64,000 nt of DNA, from assembly GCF_000174435.1 (NCBI RefSeq), contig NZ_ACJN02000003.1:1041574-1105573 (forward strand). The letters are read 5' to 3'. Shown here one piece after another: positions 59,630 through 64,000 of the stretch (its first letter is position 1; every line of letters begins with the position of its first letter). Under the pieces are notes generated by a model. The model saw only the letters and a list, made by a program, of their open reading frames with translations, made no database searches and was not told the DNA's origin. Made by a program: the position numbers and the translations under genes. This DNA is from Desulfonatronospira thiodismutans ASO3-1 (GTDB lineage: Bacteria > Desulfobacterota > Desulfovibrionia > Desulfovibrionales > Desulfonatronovibrionaceae).

Positions 59630-60690
59630 AAAAACAGCGCGCTGTTCCTACCTTCAAGGAATTCGTCTACCAGCAGTACCTGCCCTACGCCAAGACATAC
59701 AAACGTAGCTGGGACCAGGACCAGAACATGATCGAGCTGCGGTAACCATTCAAGGGGTGCAAGCAATAACCACCGGGAATAGGCCCGAGGCGTACTCCTC
59801 AGCCGTTAGCGGCAAAGCCGCCCGCCTGCCCAGCACTCACTTTAATAATTTCGGTTTCATCACAAACAATCAAATGAAAAAGTGAGTGCTGGGTCAGCGC
59901 AGCGGGTTTCACCGGGGTGTGCAACGAAGTTGCCCGTGCCAAAAAAAAATCTTCTCCGGCACGGGAAGCCTGCAGGCTTCACACCCGGGTATAATACGCT
60001 TTCGCTGTCCTTCGGAATTATACCGGGCAGGCAGGTGCTCCGCACACACGGCTTAAGAACAAAGAACCCAGGCACCCTGTCAGGCAAAAACCGCCTTCAG
60101 GACAGGCACCCCTCTTCAACCGTGAGCGGCAGAGCCGCCCGTGTGCAACGAAGTTGCCAGCCTGCCCCGTTGAATAGCTCAATGAGCTAGCCCGCAGGGC
60201 ATTCAACTGGGGTGCCAAAAAAATCTTCTCTGGCACGGGAAGCCTTCAGGCTTCACACAGGTGCTCCGCACACACGGTTTTGAAGAATAAAGAGACCAAG
60301 CAAGGCATTACCCGCCTGGCAGACAGGCAAATTGACATATCTCCCCCCTGAAGAGTTACGAGCTGCGCATGATGCGCCTTTTCAACCTGGCCGAACGCTG
60401 GCAGGTGATTGACAAGGCCCCTACCCGCAACGCCAGAGAGCTAAGCGACCCCGACAGACGCGAGAGATACCTGACAGACGAAGAACTCTACCGGGTACTC
60501 GATGCCCTGGATAACTGCCGCAGTACAATAGTGGCGGATATTATCCGCATGCTTCTTCTGACTGGTGCAAGAAAATCCGAGGTTGTTGGAATGCGCTTGG
60601 AGGAGCTGGATATGGAAAAGGGATTCTGGAGAATCCCAGCCGCAAGGAACAAGGGCAATAAGTATTTCTCTGTCAATCAGATTTCATTCA
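59630..60690 (+). pseudogene. Tyrosine recombinase (integrase) remnant interrupted by a hairpin-chain element
   Basis: 59640-59741 encodes an N-terminal SAM-like segment, P-T-F-K-E-F-V-Y-Q-Q-Y-L-P-Y-A-K-T-Y-K-R-S-W. 60345-60675 encodes M-R-L-F-N-L-A-E-R-W-Q-V-I-D-K-A-P and the catalytic-domain start Y-L-T-D-E-E-L-Y-R-V-L, with L-L-L-T-G-A-R-K-S-E-V carrying the first catalytic Arg. The part between them in normal integrases (about 45 residues) and the C-terminal H-x-x-R...Y are missing. The frame runs on to 60758 in unrelated sequence. Confidence 0.85.
59742..60359. mobile_element. 618-bp hairpin-chain element with GTAAC ends and 8-bp flanking duplication
   Basis: Starts GTAACCATTCAAGGGG and ends CCCCCCTGAAGAGTTAC, an imperfect inverted match. 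GAGCTGCG lies on both sides (59734-59741 and 60360-60367). The interior is a row of palindromes: GCGGCaaaGCCGC, a CACTCACTTT/AAAGTGAGTG long hairpin, GCAACgaaGTTGC, GTGCC/GGCAC, GAAGCCTgcAGGCTTC, CCGGGTATAAT/ATTATACCGGG and GTGCtccGCAC, several repeated. No ORF. Confidence 0.8.
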
Positions 60691-60965
60691 TCAAGATATC
60701 ATTAACCTCGCTCTCTTCTATCCCCAAATACCGCATTGTAACCGAGGGACTGCTGTGATTGAACCTCTTGCACAGCAGCTCGTAGCCGACACCATAATGC
60801 ACCCTCTGGATATACCCGAATGTCTTACGCAGCGTATGGGTCCCGTAGTCACCTCTCAGGTTAATCTGCCTGCACCAGTTTTTCACCATGCGATTAGCGT
60901 GTTCTACCGAGATGGCCTTTACGCTTTTTCTGCTCTTGAAGTAGATGTGAGAGTAGTGTAGTTTA
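60677..60965 (-). pseudogene. C-terminal fragment of a second tyrosine recombinase
   Basis: About 95 residues on the minus strand: Y-F-K-S-R-K-S, then G-T-H-T-L-R-K-T-F-G-Y and N-H-S-S-P-S-V-T-M-R-Y-L-G-I. These are the H-x-L-R and catalytic Tyr regions of an integrase. The N-terminal part is absent. It lies head-to-head with the plus-strand remnant. Confidence 0.8.
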
Positions 60966-61127
60966 GGATGCTGTCTTTATTGCATATTTTAAGGATGTCT
61001 TGTCGAATATCAACTTTTAGTCAAAAGTTGGCTTTTTGGGGGCAGTGCTTATATGTTCGTGCTGTGTTTGAGTGTGGATGAAAAAACATCTTGCCTGCCT
61101 TTCTCCTTTCAGATAGGGTGAACCCCT

Positions 61128-62129
61128 ATGAGCAAGAAGATTCCAAATGCACACGACCTCTGTTTTAAGAGTTTCTTCAGCCGAGAGGATTTTGTCCGGG
61201 ACTTCATCCAGTACTATCTTCCTGAGGAAGTCAAAAAGCACCTGGACCTGACAATCATTGAGATTGATATGGAGGGTTATCTGTCTGAGGAATTTAAAGA
61301 ATTTTATTCAGACGTGGTAGCCAAGGTTTATTTCAAGGACAGGATTCATGAGCTGGAACTGTATTTCCTGTTTGAGCACAAAAGCAAACCGTACAGGTTC
61401 ACCATACTGCAGACCCTGAATTACCAGGTGCAGAAATGGATGCGGCTTTTAGTGGATGGTAAACTCGACCAGTACTTGCCAATCATTGTTCCGGTGGTTA
61501 TTTATAATGGCTATAAGGGGTGGAATTTCAGTGTTCAGTTTGAGGACCTTTTTCAGCTGCCATCTGAGCATTTCAAGGATTTCATTCCCCAGTTCCGGCA
61601 TATTTTGCACGATATCGGGCAGATGGATGAAGCTTCATTCAAGACGACCACCATAATGGAGATATTCCATCTGCTCTTGAAATACATATATTATCCTGAG
61701 CTGGATACTAAAATCCATGAAATTTATGACCTTTTGGAGAAATTGCCCGATAACGATAAGCTGACTGATTACCTGTTCATTATTGTCAGATACGTTATGG
61801 CTTCTGGTGCTATTCCAGAGAAAAGATTGCTTGAGCATACCAAACGTTTTTCAGGGGGTGAGGAAATGATAGGTGTAGCCGCACGAGAAATAGAGGAACG
61901 GGTTGAACAAACAAGAAAGCCTTATTGGCAGAAGCAAGCCAAAGTGGAGAATTCTCAAGAAAACCTTATAGATGTCGCCACAGAAGTATATGGCCCTCTA
62001 CCCGGTATGCTCCACGAGAAAATCAAATCAATCCAATCTCTGGAAAACTTGAGGGCGCTTAACAGGAAGGTGATCAGAACCCAGTCCCTCGAAGAATTTA
62101 CTGAGCTCGTAAACAGGGCAGCACAGTAA
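61128..62129 (+). CDS. Rpn-family PD-(D/E)XK protein, full length (copy B)
   Basis: 333 residues. A-H-D-L-C-F-K-S-F-F at the N-terminus; F-Y-S-D-V-V and F-L-F-E-H-K-S form the nuclease site. The helical middle (T-I-M-E-I-F-H-L-L-L-K-Y-I-Y-Y-P-E) and C-terminal S-L-E-N-L-R-A-L-N-R-K-V are shared with copy C. Rpn proteins cleave DNA and can promote RecA-independent recombination or act in phage defence. A strong internal ribosome binding site lies at 61854. Confidence 0.9.
   Translation: MSKKIPNAHDLCFKSFFSREDFVRDFIQYYLPEEVKKHLDLTIIEIDMEGYLSEEFKEFYSDVVAKVYFKDRIHELELYFLFEHKSKPYRFTILQTLNYQVQKWMRLLVDGKLDQYLPIIVPVVIYNGYKGWNFSVQFEDLFQLPSEHFKDFIPQFRHILHDIGQMDEASFKTTTIMEIFHLLLKYIYYPELDTKIHEIYDLLEKLPDNDKLTDYLFIIVRYVMASGAIPEKRLLEHTKRFSGGEEMIGVAAREIEERVEQTRKPYWQKQAKVENSQENLIDVATEVYGPLPGMLHEKIKSIQSLENLRALNRKVIRTQSLEEFTELVNRAAQ
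61854..61868 (+). promoter_or_regulatory. Internal translation start in Rpn copy B
   Basis: GGGGGTGAGG at 61854-61863 precedes an in-frame ATG at 61866 (codon 247). Initiation here would yield an 87-residue C-terminal protein equivalent to the separate ORF of copy A. Confidence 0.55.
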
Positions 62130-62189
62130 TAACCTGTGCCCAGTGCTACCCTGAGAGCATCCCCCAAGGTGGCCCAGCAATTCCTTACC

Positions 62190-62325
62190 TTAAGCTACAT
62201 TCCTCAAAGGCACTGTGTTTACCGCTTCCGCCAAGGTCTCATCCGCCAGGTGAGCATAGCGTATAGTCGTCTTTACCTGTGTATGCCCAACCTCTTGCAT
62301 ACGACCCAAGACAGGTGTAAGGTCC
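62190..62325 (-). pseudogene. Integrase C-terminal fragment
   Basis: On the minus strand: M-Q-E-V-G-H-T-Q-V-K-T-T-I-R-Y-A-H-L-A-D-E then a stop after N-V-A. G-H and the catalytic Tyr in R-Y-A-H-L are typical of the C-terminus of phage-type integrases. It abuts the start of Rpn copy C. Confidence 0.85.
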
Positions 62326-62329
62326 TTCT

Positions 62330-63340
62330 ATGTCATTCGAAATACCCAATCCACATAATGCGTGCTTCAAAGATTTTTTCAAGGACCCGGAGTTTGTAAA
62401 GGCTTTTATCAAGTACCATATCCCTGAAGAAATCTGCTCTCTACTCGATCTGGATACCCTGCAGGTTGATTTGAGCGGATTTGTATCCCAGGAGCACAGG
62501 GAGTATTACGCCGATGTAATGGTCACAGTGCAGATCAAGGGCCACACTGAAAATGTAAATATCTATATCCTGCTTGAGCACAAAAGCACGCCACAGTTTT
62601 TGACCAGGCTTCAGATTCTGAATTACGAAGTGCAGAAATGGATGGATCTAAAAAGAAAAGGTCAGCTTCAAGGGTACTTGCCTGTGATCATCCCGGTGGT
62701 TATATACCATGGAAAGGGCAGGTGGAATTACAGCCGTAAGTTCTCAGACCTGTTCGACTTGCCATCCGAAGTGCTCAGGCCATTTGTACCGGAATTCAAG
62801 CACATGATCCACGACATCTCCTCCATGGAGGATGATGAGTTTAAGACGACCGCCATTTTGGAGATTTTTCACTTGCTCTTTAAGTATATTCACTACCCTG
62901 AGCTTGAAACCAAGCTACAGGAAATATATGATTTATTGGAGACTATCCCGGACAAGGATAAGGTTAAGCAATATTTACAGGCAATTGTTCAGTACGTAGC
63001 CGTACAAGGCCCCATAAGCCTTGAAAGGCTTGGTGAGTACACGAGGCGATTGCCGGGAGGTGACGAAGCCATGCAGACAGCAGCACAGCAGATAAGGCAA
63101 GAGGCGTATAACGAGTTCAGGCAGGAAAAGGATAAATGGGAGAGGCAAGCCGAACTCAAGGCCACGCAAGAAACCCTTGTAGATGCCGCCACCGAGCAAT
63201 ACGGCCCTTTACCCAGGTCACTCTACGAAAAGATCAAATCCATCAGATCTCTGGAGAACTTAAGGGCTCTGAATAGAAAGGTGATCAGAACCCGGTCCCT
63301 TGAAGAATTTACCGAGCTCGTAAATCAGGCAGCGCAGTAA
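62330..63340 (+). CDS. Rpn-family PD-(D/E)XK protein, full length (copy C)
   Basis: 336 residues. A-C-F-K-D-F-F-K-D-P-E-F-V, Y-Y-A-D-V-M-V and I-L-L-E-H-K-S define the nuclease site; I-P-V-V-I-Y-H-G-K-G is the family P-V-V-x-Y-x-G motif. It is about half identical by eye to copy B in the middle and nearly identical at the C-terminus. The C-terminal 89 residues follow an internal Shine-Dalgarno and ATG. AAGG precedes the first ATG. Confidence 0.9.
   Translation: MSFEIPNPHNACFKDFFKDPEFVKAFIKYHIPEEICSLLDLDTLQVDLSGFVSQEHREYYADVMVTVQIKGHTENVNIYILLEHKSTPQFLTRLQILNYEVQKWMDLKRKGQLQGYLPVIIPVVIYHGKGRWNYSRKFSDLFDLPSEVLRPFVPEFKHMIHDISSMEDDEFKTTAILEIFHLLFKYIHYPELETKLQEIYDLLETIPDKDKVKQYLQAIVQYVAVQGPISLERLGEYTRRLPGGDEAMQTAAQQIRQEAYNEFRQEKDKWERQAELKATQETLVDAATEQYGPLPRSLYEKIKSIRSLENLRALNRKVIRTRSLEEFTELVNQAAQ
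63055..63073 (+). promoter_or_regulatory. Internal translation start in Rpn copy C
   Basis: GGGAGGTGA at 63055-63063, 7 nt, then in-frame ATG at 63071 (codon 248). This is an excellent Shine-Dalgarno at the same place as in copies A and B. It sits in the codons for G-G-D. Confidence 0.65.
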
Positions 63341-63350
63341 TAACCTGTGC

Positions 63351-63402
63351 CCAGGGCGCAACCGCCACCCTGCCCCGGATGGCCATGCAACTCATGGGCT
63401 AA
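63351..63402 (+). pseudogene. Flagellin 3'-end fragment 2
   Basis: Encodes Q-G-A-T-A then T-L-P-R-M-A-M-Q-L-M-G and stop: the flagellin end with an in-frame 18-nt deletion. It follows the Rpn copy C stop codon by 11 bp and precedes the third terminator copy. Confidence 0.88.
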
Positions 63403-63432
63403 ACCAAAACCAGACAAACTTTTACCCAAAAA

Positions 63433-63459
63433 GGGCCGGGCCTCCCCGGCCCTTTTTTT
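63433..63459 (+). terminator. Duplicated flagellin terminator
   Basis: Third copy of the GGGCCGGG/CCCGGCCC hairpin with T-run. Immediately after it comes GGAAGGTTTTG, a motif that also precedes Rpn copy A at about 58336. Confidence 0.9.
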
Positions 63460-63509
63460 GTGGAAGGTTTTGCCGAATGTCAATTTTTGGTAAGGGTTTG
63501 TCATAAAAT

Positions 63510-63675
63510 AAGTGTTACATAATGCTTGCATAATCTGGGGGTTTATCGCTCCCACGCTCTGTCCCGCCAGGGCGGGAGAGCGTAGCCCGACCGCTCCTGC
63601 GGTCATTGTGGACGCTGAGCGTCCAGGGAATGTTCCCACGCAGAGCGTGGGAACAATAAGACAAATATAACACTT
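63510..63675. mobile_element. Palindrome-chain element with AAGTGTTA ends
   Basis: Bounded by AAGTGTTA (63510-63517) and TAACACTT (63668-63675). Inside are GCTCCCACGCTCT, GCCagGGC, GGACGCtgaGCGTCC and GTTCCCACGCagaGCGTGGG. The module style is the same as the hairpin chains but the sequence is different. No ORF. Confidence 0.65.
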
Positions 63676-63751
63676 ATATCGTAACAGATCCTAAGTTGAG
63701 ATCTTTGTGAAAGTGCTTGCCAGCCTGCCTTGAAGGGAGTATTATACCAGC

Positions 63752-64000
63752 ATGAGCACGACAAATATTCACGACAGCACCATCAAGTACTTTTTGTCGG
63801 ATCGGCTGAATGCCATCAGCTTATTAAAATCCATGCTTCCTGAAAAAATTGTGAAACAGCTTGATTTTAATAAGATTTATTACGAGAAGGACTCATATCT
63901 GCCCAAGAGCCTGCAGGGTTACTATTCCGACCTGGTTGTCAGCGTGCCGACCAAGTGCGGTTCATATGTAGCCAAGGTATTTTTTCTCCTGGAGCACAAA
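63752..64000 (+). CDS. Rpn-family protein, 3' end beyond the window (copy D)
   Basis: 83 residues visible: I-H-D-S-T-I-K-Y-F-L-S-D at the start, then Y-Y-S-D-L-V-V-S-V-P and F-F-L-L-E-H-K at the edge, giving the Asp and E-x-K of the nuclease site. It is closer to copy A (K-Q-L-D-F and Y-Y-E-K-D) than to B or C. AGGGAG lies upstream at a somewhat long distance. Confidence 0.85.
   Translation, partial: MSTTNIHDSTIKYFLSDRLNAISLLKSMLPEKIVKQLDFNKIYYEKDSYLPKSLQGYYSDLVVSVPTKCGSYVAKVFFLLEHK

Noticed and set aside
59399..59766. Minus-strand frames around the flagellin fragment
   Set aside because: They are antisense to the flagellin tail, terminator and integrase remnant.

Overview
The window looks like a chromosomal segment of a deltaproteobacterial sulfate reducer of the Desulfovibrionales type, probably a haloalkaliphile related to Desulfonatronospira. 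This is inference. It rests on the very acidic flagellin and FliD, the multihaem CydA-like respiratory complex, a selenoprotein, the heptosyltransferase genes and the overall gene style. No 16S rRNA or other taxonomic marker is present.

Layout. 1-1 kb: a zinc-ribbon protein (truncated by the window edge) and a nuclease-like hypothetical protein. 1.0-10.0 kb: a CRISPR array of 24 repeats with its leader, then the type I-G (former I-U) effector operon cas3-csx17-csb1-csb2 on the minus strand; no cas1, cas2 or cas4 is visible. 10-12 kb: a PspC-domain protein, a tRNA 3'-end remnant and an inverted-repeat element. 12-17.4 kb: divergent acs and a Pat-type protein acetyltransferase, which are probably enzyme and regulator. 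17.4-24.6 kb: a dead transposase, a sensor histidine kinase, a peroxiredoxin-like selenoprotein (in-frame TGA plus SECIS-like hairpin) and a two-gene CydA-like/octahaem cytochrome complex. 24.9-33.2 kb: PilZ protein, thioesterase, apgM-like enzyme, homoserine dehydrogenase, aminotransferase, tRNA-Ser(GCT), gmhB and two heptosyltransferases. 33.7-36.9 kb: an IS110 element beside sigma28-driven fliD. 37-53 kb: an accessory zone of toxin-antitoxin modules (HicAB, ParE/addiction module, TumE-like, PIN pair, MNT/HEPN, AbrB/RelE, orphan YgiT and DUF433), coiled-coil proteins, a TPR-sulfotransferase and an IS21-family element with defined ends and a 5-bp target duplication. 54.5-57 kb: a giant 803-residue flagellin. 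57.3-64 kb: a UPF0175/DUF3368 module whose toxin gene is split by a 151-bp MITE, then four Rpn-family (PD-(D/E)XK) genes mixed with integrase fragments and duplicated flagellin 3' ends.

Intergenic DNA is unusually repetitive. There are at least ten tracts of heptamer repeats of the CCCCATG/CCCCAAT type, chains of short palindromes (hairpin chains), a 13-bp-TIR MITE family, duplicated promoter cassettes in front of accessory genes, and a 129-bp tandem repeat held inside an inverted repeat.

Most notable: (1) the Rpn paralogues all carry a strong internal Shine-Dalgarno and ATG before the C-terminal domain, and in one copy two nonsense codons have physically separated the two parts; (2) the unannotated Sec-containing peroxiredoxin-like gene; (3) a MITE with perfect TIRs and an 8-bp target duplication inside a toxin gene; (4) flagellin 3'-end fragments carried downstream of Rpn genes.
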